Source: Phragmites australis
Lineage: Eukaryota > Streptophyta > Magnoliopsida > Poales > Poaceae
Assembly (NCBI RefSeq): GCF_958298935.1
Contig: NC_084923.1
Coordinates: 33,696,501-33,760,500 of the forward strand
Direction: 5' to 3'
DNA: 64,000 nucleotides
Shown: positions 55,394 through 64,000 of the stretch, piece after piece
Numbering within the stretch: position 1 is the stretch's first letter
How the letters are laid out: the number at the start of each line of letters is the position of its first letter
The notes under the pieces: generated by a model
What the model was told of the DNA's origin: nothing
Databases searched by the model: none
The model's input: the letters and a program-made list of their open reading frames with translations, nothing else
Program-made: the position numbers and the translations under genes

Positions 55394-56280
55394 TTGTTGT
55401 CTATTTATGTTCATTGTAGTGTTACTAACTTTTTCCCATGAAACATGAGATTCTAGGCTCTTGGTAGTTAATGAAGAAAGGTCTTCAGAATGAAGATCTT
55501 CTTACATAGATGTTTCATGACCATACCCACTCCTAAGATCTCACTGGATTCCGAGGAAAAAGTATGGTGACTAGTGTTGGAATGCAAAATAATGTTGTAT
55601 TGGAACCTCCTTGTTTTATTTTCATGTGCAATCGACTATAATGCTTGTTCTTGCTTGGGGCTAGTATGTTTGTGATGTGATACTCTGATGCCATTTTGCT
55701 AGCCACTCAATTGTAATATTTTGGTGTCAATATGGCATTGTATTAAAAAAAATGTTCATTTGCATCCTCAAAGTGTTTCATGCTTATTATTGTTTTCAAT
55801 AACCTCTAAAAATATTAATCAAGGTTTTGAAAGTCAGTAAGAACTCTAAGTACTTGGCCTGTTAGACCTGTTTTCAAAACACTTATATTAATATTTCGTG
55901 TGGAATACACTACTTATATGAACATATTAGTGTACAAGTGAAATACCAAGGGTAGCAATGATAGTAGACCCTAAACCTCCTCATTCCTTAATCTGGAGCC
56001 AACTTATTAGCCAAACAATTCATTGATAGTTGCAGCTCCACTGATAGATCTGTTTCACTGTGGATCTACGTAGCAGAGCTCAAAATCTGGAGGTAGAATT
56101 CTGCCAAATAGACCCTAACATAAGATATCATGTCTCATGCATATGTAATCGAAGCTGACACTAAGTAAACCGTAAATATTGCTAGCACAAAGTAATCCTT
56201 ATAGGCATTGCGTTACCAACAATTTGCTTAAGTATTACCTAAATCAGCATGGAGGTATGTAATTATTGATATTATGGGAA
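55394..56280. other. Unassigned sequence
   Basis: This AT-rich DNA follows the Myb/SANT-like remnant and leads to the next LTR. A possible LTR start TGTTAGACC lies at 55867, but it cannot be tied to a partner end. No gene is seen. Confidence 0.4.
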
Positions 56281-57646
56281 ACCCACTTTAGCTGTACCAA
56301 AAGCCTTCTTACCCAAGGTCAATGACATGGGGCCCTTTGCTTTGATTGGGCAATTTGGGCGGTAGTAATAGCCGCTACTTTATCCTCTCTTTTCTCACAC
56401 CATTTCTCACCCTTATCCTCTCTACGACACATAGGATCTTGCCCCTACATATTAGTGAGGAAGGGCACCACTTAAAGCCCCCTCTCCACATTCCTAGCCC
56501 AGCCATCTCCCTCATTTCCCCAGCCTCCCACGAGCTACAAATAGCAGCTGCAAGCTGCAGCCATTTCAGCGCCTCCTCTCACTTCTCTCCTTCAAATTCC
56601 CACCAGGTCCAAGATTAACTTAGAGTGTGATACACCGTTAGAAAGCTTAGCTCCTCAGCTATCCATCCATAGCCATGGTAAGTACATGCACAAAAGTTTA
56701 CTATGGTTCTTGGCTCAATTTCTCTTCGTTGCCCTTTGTTTGGACAGTGCAGAGCTGATCTCGTTTTCTCCTTGTTTGTGCAACTTGGATCCATTTACAA
56801 CCTTGTTACAACCTTGGAGAGTAGGGTTAAATACCCATATACTTAGCTTTCCATCGATCTAAGTGGTATTCACATGCATGAAGATTTGGGTGAGTTCCAA
56901 TCTATTTTCGTCACCCCTTCTTGACTAAAATTTCTGCAACAAGAACCCATCCCCTTTCTTCTTCTTCTTCTTCTTGTTGTGACATTTCCCTTGATCAAGA
57001 TTTAAGGGTTCTTTGGAGGCCTTCACTGCTAGAAAGAGGGTAAGGAGGAGACTCTGCAGCTACAACAAGATCGAGGAGTCTTGAGCAGTAGCCACACAAG
57101 TGAGGACCAACGCCGAGCAAAGAGAAGAAGCAAGTCAATGCACGCGTGTTCTTCGTCATCTTCATTGAGTTCTTCCTCCAGTAGCACTTGCTTTGGTGAG
57201 GCTCTCATCCTATTCATGTTTCTTCAAATTTCCATTCAATTAAGTGAAACATCTAGTCCCAAACCATATTAGAAGGCAATTTGGGATTTAATTGCTGAAA
57301 CTTGTAAAATCCATAGGGAAATTCATAAAATGCAAGTAAGGTGAAACCAACTCTCAAAAAAAAATTTATGTGACCCACTACACAAGAAAAACATTGGTTA
57401 TGCCACGAATATTTTTGTTCATCCATTGCATGGTTATTAAAGCATCCAAAGATAGCAAGTTGTCCTTTTGGACAGACCTGCACTAAAATGTTTATACTGT
57501 GAGCATATGAACTCCAAATTTAGTAATTCTTGTTGCATTGTGTTCCTTACTTAGTGTACTATATATCCACTAGTTTTTATGTATTTTTGAGCATTTTCAT
57601 AGCATGTCATTAATGCTTATCGCAATGCATTCGTTTCATTCTTTAG

Positions 57647-57731
57647 AGAACGAAGAGCCAAAGAGCAATGTGGTAGTGATCGAGGGTGAACCTAACGTGT
57701 TGGTTGAAGGTGGAAGCACATGTGACTCAAG
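57647..57731 (+). other. Exon-like block, counterpart of 6454-6546
   Basis: A tract ending in ctttag precedes the block, and aag/gcaagc follows. The block aligns by eye with that in the 3.6-kb solo LTR, including gtgatcg and tgtgactc near its middle and end. The flanking signals are shared too. Confidence 0.45.
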
Positions 57732-58828
57732 GCAAGCAACTATGTATTCTTCACCCTATTTTAAATGATAAGTTTGATGGTTAACTTTGACTTTGGCTAC
57801 AATGTATATGCATTAGATGGGCGTTAGTTGATGTTATGTTGAGAGCTCCTACTTGATGCATTTACTATTCCTTGTTTTAGTGATATACCATATGCCTTGA
57901 TACCTAAACAGTTTGGGCAAGTGTCTTATGGTTTTGTCACGAAATTGCTTAGCCATGCTCTAGGTTTTTTGGTAGAAGTCAAGTGATGGATGGTCACCAT
58001 CATCTTTCGCGAGCAATATGATGCCACTTTGAGATGTGTTCATGATCAATTGTGATCTTTGGATACGAAGGATGAATTATGGATGTGAGACTTGAGCGGG
58101 TATTAGGTGGTAGCCCCGCTCAAGTTGATTAAGGACAATTCGTTAATTGCCATTGCCATAAGAACTTTTTGTACTTCTACATATTCAATAAATGTGCGAT
58201 TGATCCAATTATTTTAGGTTGTTATGATGTTTGACTCATGGCCTATGATGTGTTGTGAGAGCCTAGGGGTATCTGTCACGGACTAGGGGCACATAAGGGC
58301 TCCCAGTGAGAACTAGGTAGCCTCAGCATCTACAGGGACGTCCTCAAACGATCGGCAATGGATTTGAGGAAGGTTGTAATGAAGGTCAGGAGGAGGGAAT
58401 CGTATTGTGTGCGTGAAGTTGTACCCTTCTTGCATGGTGTAAGATTTATTCGAATAGCTGTGCTCTTGGCTATAAGCATGCTTTGGTACATTGACATCCA
58501 TCATATAGAATCACATGTTGATCTTGTGGTATGTGCTCATGGCGAGATGAGGCTATGTAGCTTTTCAAAATTGATGAAAAGTTGAGCCATGTTACATGTT
58601 ACCTTTATGTTAGGATTATGGTGGTTAATGTGTTTCCCATAGGGTTATTTTTTCTTATGCTTTATATGCCTAGTCGTTATTCATGATCAAGTTTAATTGC
58701 CTTTAAGCAAAATGTCAACCTTGTCACCTTTACCTTGCTAATTCATACCAAATGCATTCTCCTTGGAGTCAGAAATATATACACAGACACACACACACAT
58801 ATATTATATATACACATATGTGTAAGAC

Positions 58829-58886
58829 TGTGAGTACCTTCGTACTCACATAATATATATGTATTGGTCACTTGTACCCCGCTCAG
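58829..58886 (+). promoter_or_regulatory. 9-bp perfect hairpin before an acceptor-like site
   Basis: TGTGAGTAC (58829-58837), loop CTTC and GTACTCACA (58842-58850) form a perfect 9-bp stem. An acceptor-like ccccgctcag ends at 58886. Compared with 7671-7686 the outer pair of the shared 6-bp stem is G-C instead of T-A, a compensatory change. Confidence 0.5.
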
Positions 58887-59399
58887 AGCGACGTAGCGCT
58901 AGCTATGCTACTAGTAACCTGGTTGGTTGCCTTGTGGGCAATTGGTACCATTAGCCTTTAGTTTTCTTTTGTGATACTTCCGCTCCGAGCTTTATGCTTA
59001 AGTGCTTAGAAACAAACTTGTCATGTAATATGATCATCTAGCATTTGTTTAATTAGAATGATAGCTTATGGACTTGTAATATGTGTAGCTATCAAGTTTA
59101 AATTTCAGATTCTAGCACTTAATGATGTGAACTTGTAATATGATCAAGACTTGTAATTTGAGTTTAAAATTTGATCCCTATTATATATTGATGTGATGTG
59201 CATGTTGTAAAACCGATATGTGCATTGATCTTAGACTTATCTTGAGTGCATATTGGGGACTACAGTTGTTGTGGTTGTCATTTAGATGTGCTTTAACATA
59301 CGTCTTGCCCAACGGGTGAGAGTATGTTATACCTCATCTAGGTGAACAGCCGACCCATCGATTAAACTAAGTGTAATATTGGTCGGTTCTCACAGATAC

Positions 59400-59815
59400 T
59401 CATTTGCAAAGTTCAAAAGATGCATATGAGGGATCGGTTCCAGCTTTGACTGACAAAAACCAATGGCCCAAGAGTAACCATGGTTTCTTCATGCATACAC
59501 CACTGCTTTCAAGGTCTGCTAGTGGGCCTAGACACAAAGGATCAAGGGATCACATGAACCAGGTGCATCCAAGAAGAGGTAATGAAGTGCTCATCAGTGC
59601 AAGTTTGTAAGGACTATGGGCATCACTTGTAGGGAGGGGGGGTCCAGAAGCAAAGGTTGCACTAGAAGAATTGGCGGCAAAGGCCAAAGGTTGAAAAAAG
59701 GGAAAAAAGCAAAGGCCAAGGCTCCGTGACGATGGGAAAAAGGGGAAAAGAAGAAGAAAATACTAAAAACTCTTATTGTTGTGCATGTGTGGCCAAATCC
59801 ATGTTGGGACAACAA
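59400..59815 (+). pseudogene. Mutator-like transposase C-terminal remnant
   Basis: The frame starting near 59404 has AYEGSVPALTDKNQWPKS and NHGFFMHTPLLSRSASGP, matching the region after the SWIM zinc finger of grass MULE transposases. A shifted frame then gives VCKDYGHHL, corresponding to the zinc knuckle that ends these proteins, followed by a lysine-rich tail. Stops and at least two frameshifts are present. The catalytic domain and terminal inverted repeats are missing. The family match is from memory. Confidence 0.55.
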
Positions 59816-59819
59816 CAAG

Positions 59820-60340
59820 GTTAGTCAAACTTTTGTGTTTGTTATCGTTGTTGTCACCTTCGTCATCGACCAAAGCTTCAACCACCAGCACGAGTCGAGG
59901 ACAACTCTTTTTTGAGAATAGGGAGAATGATGAGGATCAGACAACCATGTTATTGCTAGATAGTCGGTAGTTCTGTCCATTATACTATTGAGATATTTGT
60001 GTGCACTCAGAGGAATCCAATGAGAAACACGTACAAATTTGTAAAGCTTATCAAGTCTAGTTTCCAATGGATCAAATGACACAAGATTTGAGGATTCCTA
60101 TGAAGAGTTATGGCAATTTGATTGGATGTATTATAGGCTATCATGGTGACGCACAAACATTGGTAAACATGGGGAGTCCGAGGCCTATAAGGCATTGTTG
60201 GAGGGAATCCGGCTATTCTATAGGCTTCCAAATATTTAGGAGACTTACTTTTCATGATTCACATGATTCAAATTGTTCATAAAATAAAAAGGTTTGAATT
60301 CAATTCATATTAATCTCGTCACAACCAATAGACAACAATT
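59820..60340. other. Unassigned sequence
   Basis: No gene is recognised in this stretch. Short open frames exist but show no family features. Confidence 0.4.
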
Positions 60341-60344
60341 AAAA

Positions 60345-60640
60345 AGTCCATAAACCCCACGTACGGAGTCCATTTTGGACGTGTGAGTGTTCGTTGGAAA
60401 GATTTGATGAGCCACACAATGGCAGCAAGTTTAGTGTTTGTTTCTTCAGGTCCAAATTATGTAAAGGGTTTGTTTCCTATTTTAGGTGTCTTAGGAGTCT
60501 ATATAAACTAGAGATGTGCATCCATGTAATTCAGACTCGACATTCTGAATATATGTTAACTACAAACTACTCCCATGATGAGGGTCTTATACACATTCTT
60601 CCTATGATTTGGCACAACAAACATAGAGGGGAATAAGGTG
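60345..60640 (+). repeat. LTR-like fragment related to 39900-40000
   Basis: The words acggagtccattttggacgt and ggttggaaag-like sequence (here gttggaaagattt) resemble acggactccattttcgacgt and ggttggaaagct at 39907-39950. A TATA-like tctatataaact lies near 60500. It is probably part of an LTR of the same family as the fragment inside element B. Confidence 0.4.
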
Positions 60641-61695
60641 CTCCAATTAAGATCGTGCTTGCTTTTCCACTAGAAATTGAGGGTTCAATAGCTATATTTA
60701 AGCATGTGATTCAATAAATCTATAGAGGCTCAAGTCCATGTAATGGTAGCGGGTGAACGCTTATGATTTATCCCATTTTATCTTCAGTGATCCTACGTCG
60801 AGAAGATTGTGCTACACCCCATTTCACTAAGATTTGGGATGAGCTACGGATGGAGTCATCCGCATTCCCCCCGTGCCAACACGTGAGTCACACGTGTGGT
60901 TGCTCTCACCTCTTTTCTTTTCCGTTGACTCCAATTGCCCCCAATCTCACCCCTCACCTCTATTGTTTCACTTTGTCCAGGCGTTGTCCTCCCTCCTCCA
61001 TCTAGGCACCATCGAGTGCTTCAGGTGAGAGTAGAGAAGATTTGGGAGTGTTGAGAGGATCATGGCGGAGAGCGCTCTTCCTCGGCTTCCTTCTGCCTCC
61101 TCGTCAGCTCGCCCCCTCACCAATTGAGCCCGATGACCACCACTTCAACTGATCTCTCCAACTAAGCCCGGCGGACTACAACTCCCCCAACTTCTCCTGC
61201 TCCCTATCATCAAACACGCCTCATCGCCATCCTTCATCCATCCAGACTCGAGTTTTATCTCTCCAAGGTAAGGAAGCCCTAGCTTGCTTTCTCAAACAAA
61301 GTGAGCCATAGATGCCTTTGGGTGATTGTTGATTGTTTACCTCACTTTGGGCTACAAAATATTGTGCTATGGTATGAGATAGTTCCTCCCTGGTTATTAC
61401 GTCCTTGTTTTTTCTTTGGAATGGATTATTTGGCCCCAAGTGTGGTTTCATGAGAGATCAGCATTCGAGATAAATAGTAAACCTGACGATTTTAATTGAA
61501 TCTAGATGGTTTTTTTAATTAGTTTTGAAAAGGCACTCAGCCACGGTTGGGGAGTGGCATGCCATACCATTAAAGTAACAGAAAAACAAAAAAGAGTTAT
61601 TTTAAAGACAACAAGAAAGAGTTTTACTTTTTAGACAAAAAAACAAAAAGAAAGTTAGTAAACAAGGGGTTTTTTGTAAAAATAAAATGGTTTGT
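60641..61695. other. Unassigned sequence with a possible small exon
   Basis: An ATG at 61062 opens 22 codons (MAESALPRLPSASSSARP) before a stop. A good donor-like CCAAG/GTAAGG lies at 61267. This could be an untranslated first exon, but there is no matching downstream exon in view. Confidence 0.3.
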
Positions 61696-62340
61696 TAGAG
61701 CACGTATAATGGGATGCTTATAGGAGATGCTTACGCAAAGAGCAATGCTTAAGCATCGCTGCTTGGGCAGGAGGTTTGAAGTCGGTTGGCGCAAGACGCT
61801 GTACTAGTGCTTAAATTGCTAGCAATTAACTCTACCAGGGCTTCACATATCCAGTCAAGTGATAGCTAATTACAGAGTTCACACCTAATTATTCACTCGC
61901 ATAGTGATAACTAATTAGTTACCGTAAAGAGCAACAGATAGCACAATCGACAGTAGGACTAATCATTCTAGATTATTTGTGGTTGTACACATGATTTAGT
62001 TGGCCCGCGCTTGCGAGACCTAACACATATACCACACATGTAGTGCTAAAATTGCTAGCAACCACATATTTAGTCAAGTTTTTATCTGTGGCGAGAAAAA
62101 TGTTGAAAGAGCATTTGGAGTCCTACAATCTCGCTTTGCTATTTTATATTGTGGTTGCTAATTTTTGAAACGATCAACTCTTAGTAAAATCATGAATGCT
62201 TCATTATATTGCATAATATAATAGTGGAGGATGAAAGGGATTCTTATCAAGGACAATATGACTTCAATTATGATCAAAGGAGAGATCTAGCGTATTTAAG
62301 CATATTTGGGATCAATTTGGATGAGATCAGGTGAACGATT
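61696..62340 (+). pseudogene. PIF/Harbinger transposase remnant
   Basis: At 62087-62160 the frame reads CGEKNVERAFGVLQSRFAIL, close to the conserved carboxy-terminal motif of plant PIF/Harbinger transposases (KDVERAFGVLQARFAI). After a decayed block, SKIMNASLYCI and IIVEDERDSYQGQYDFNYDQ follow to about 62330, again as in the family's tail. The start at 61696 (agagcacgtataatggg) looks like a Harbinger terminus, but no matching right end is seen. The catalytic part upstream is lost. Confidence 0.65.
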
Positions 62341-62479
62341 AGCCAAGAATGCCAGCTGAAGGATTATCTATGTTACTATTTAATTTATTATTTTGTTGTG
62401 AAATAATTAATTTTGAAGCCAATTTGGCAGATTATTTTCATACATAGACATATTCAATTTAGCATGGTTTCCTATCTGA

Positions 62480-62990
62480 ACCAGCTAAAACTCACCACCT
62501 AGGCCGATACGAGACCCACTACTGTAAGCATGGCCTAGGCACGACACGAGCCGAGGGCTACCTAGGCCAAGCCAGTACAACCCATCTCGCCAAGCCATAC
62601 CTGGGCCAAGGGCGCGGCATGCTGTGCCGACATGGCCTAGCTCGGTTACGCTGCCCCGCCTTATCACCGCCCTACGTCGCCTCACCCCGCCGCCGCCTTG
62701 CCCCGCGCCGTCACCTTGCCCTGCCGCGTCGTCCCGCTATCGCCCCGCCCTGCCACCACATCATCCAGCTGCTGCCGTGCCTATCGTGCCAAGGGTCGGC
62801 ATGGTACGACTGATCTTAAGTGGATCATGCCTGGACCGAAAGCTCGATACGTGGGCTAGCACGACATAACTCGCTTAGTTAACAACCTGTGTTTAAACGG
62901 GTTCGTGCCTAAACAAGCTTGAGCCATGCCGTGTCAGGCCGTCCATTTTACCAGGTCTGAAACTCGTCCATTTGGCCAGATCTAGGACTA
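62480..62990. repeat. GC-rich repeat, possibly a non-autonomous hAT
   Basis: Inverted words of the type ggcacgac and gtcgtgcc, and cgggttcgtgcctaaacaagc, are spread over this stretch. Similar words fill a family of non-autonomous hAT elements in grasses. No terminal repeats or target duplication were found. Confidence 0.3.
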
Positions 62991-63320
62991 GATAAGATGA
63001 ACTATATGTGTTCCATTTATTTTACTATTCTGTTGTATTTAATTTGAAATCAGAGTCTACAATTATTCAAAGTTTAAAATCATTGTTACAAGAAAAAGAA
63101 TGCGCGATTCACCTGGAATGTGCTATATGATTGAAATAGGATGCCAAGGATAGCAATCATACTAGCTCAATATTTATTTTTTAAGGCTCACATTTTTAGC
63201 AGCTACTTATTAAAGACTACGTGTGTTTATATTAGTGTTAATAAGATAATTAACTATATTTAAATAATTATAGTCTTTATTTGTATTGAAGGTTTTAATT
63301 TTTACGTAGGTGCACTCTTC
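62991..63320. other. Unassigned sequence
   Basis: This AT-rich stretch separates the repeats from the GC-rich right edge. I see nothing in it. Confidence 0.4.
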
Positions 63321-64000
63321 CTTTAGGTCATGCGGTTAGGAGGACTATCATCGCGCGTTTAACCCATCCCCTCTTTCCCTCCTGTCCTCCCCTCTTTTTC
63401 TTCTCCGGCCTAGATCTGGGTGCGACGAGGGCTCCAGGCGGCCTTCGCCTCTCTGCTTCTCGTCCCATCACTTGACGCACCCTTCTCCCTGCTTCCCCTG
63501 GCTCTCTTCGTGCAGATCGAGCCGCCGCCGCCCAAATAAAGTCGCCGCTGCCAAAATCGAGCCATCTGCGCCCGTAGGGAAGAAGCGGGAAGGATCTACG
63601 CGCGAGCTCCCGTGGCCCGACCCCGCCGCCGAGACGTCTGCCGAGCCATCGCACACGCAGGCAAGTACTCCATTGCTCTTCCTTCTCGCTTCTCTGGTTC
63701 CTGCGCCCGCCGGAGAGAAGAGAGCTCGCCGGATAACAAGGTGTCAACGGGGCTAACAGAGTTCTAAACGGAGGGAGGACGCGAAGGAATCCGGTGGTAT
63801 TTTTGCAATAGGCAAAAAAAAAATAAAAAAAATGATGGTACCGCAGCAAACCGGTTTGGATTGAGTGCTATTTTTTTTCTTTATTTAGGAATTCGTGGTT
63901 GGATCTCAAGGGCAAATCTGGAAAGGTGCAAATTGAGGCGACTCGAAGCCTTTTCCCCTCCTCCTCTGCCCCTTCTCTCTCACCAGTTGTTGTTCCTCAA
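63321..64000 (+). other. GC-rich right edge, possible 5' end of a host gene
   Basis: Base composition changes to GC- and pyrimidine-rich (cctcccctcttt, ccgccgccg) as in grass promoters and first exons. A donor-like gcag/gcaagtact lies near 63661. A purine- and A-rich stretch at 63810-63835 follows. The region runs off the window. No protein family is recognised, and the open frames on both strands could be chance. Confidence 0.3.

Larger units (their letters stand above)
56280..59394 (+). repeat. Long Tekay-style LTR, left end uncertain
   Basis: The right end reads GGTCGGTTCTCACA at 59394, like CAGTTCCTCACA of the 3.6-kb solo LTR. Shared internal marks are an exon-like block at 57647-57731, tgagcgggtattaggtggtagccc near 58095, ctccttggagtc near 58760, and the hairpin at 58829-58850. 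No gag or pol is present, so it is a solo or truncated LTR. I could not find a left duplication matching gatac (59395-59399), so the start is approximate. Confidence 0.55.

Noticed and set aside
61062..61127. A 22-codon ORF as a real small gene
   Set aside because: There is no conservation evidence and no partner exon. It is kept only as a possible untranslated exon.

Overview
The window is eukaryotic and almost certainly from a grass nuclear genome, probably a panicoid. It has no operons, ribosome-binding sites, tRNA, rRNA or CRISPR. It is a dense nest of LTR retrotransposons and DNA transposons with grass-type architectures: a Tat-type Ty3/gypsy element with a second RNase H, another with an antisense ORF, a Tekay-like chromovirus with very long LTRs, a SIRE-like Copia element, and hAT, Mutator and PIF/Harbinger remnants. 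I found no convincing complete host gene. A GC-rich, intron-like stretch at the right edge may be the 5' end of one.

Layout, left to right. (1) 1-11508: a minus-strand Tat-like Ty3/gypsy element (A), its left end off the window. Its right LTR is 9964-11508, its gag is open, and its pol is broken. A 3.6-kb solo LTR (4529-8135, duplication ccgag) sits between gag and pol. (2) 12199-19082: a complete Copia-type element with 1.8-kb LTRs, duplication gatgc and a gag but no pol. (3) 19595-30034: a decayed chromovirus. A 901-bp solo LTR (21533-22433, duplication gcact) lies inside its 5' LTR. (4) 30863-44215: a 13.35-kb Tat-like element (B), duplication gtaag. It has a 10-unit minisatellite after pol and a long antisense gene with its own TATA-like box. 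The 3' end of a third retroelement lies inside that antisense gene. (5) 44216-48540: a decayed minus-strand spliced gene remnant, then a minus-strand Copia gag with one LTR. (6) 48543-55393: a Myb/SANT-like ORF split exactly by a 6.55-kb hAT element (8-bp duplication gtgtaggc). The hAT is itself split by a 2.3-kb minus-oriented solo LTR (duplication atgag). (7) About 56280-64000: another long LTR of the same broad type, then Mutator and PIF/Harbinger transposase remnants, GC-rich repeat DNA and the possible 5' end of a gene.

Six insertions have clean matching target-site duplications at both ends (ccgag, gatgc, gcact, gtaag, gtgtaggc, atgag). The chromovirus has a near match (cttca/cttcg). 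These make the order of insertion readable. By eye the LTR pairs differ at roughly 6 to 10 percent of sites, so most insertions are old, and nearly all reading frames carry stops or frameshifts. The only long intact retroelement frame is the gag of element A.

The least routine signals are two. First, three independent long LTRs share a short hairpin placed just upstream of a 3' splice-site-like sequence, with one compensatory base-pair change. Two of them also share an exon-like block with a GC-type donor. Second, element B carries an antisense gene. I saw no evidence of an unknown defence or metabolic system. The interest here lies in transposon architecture.
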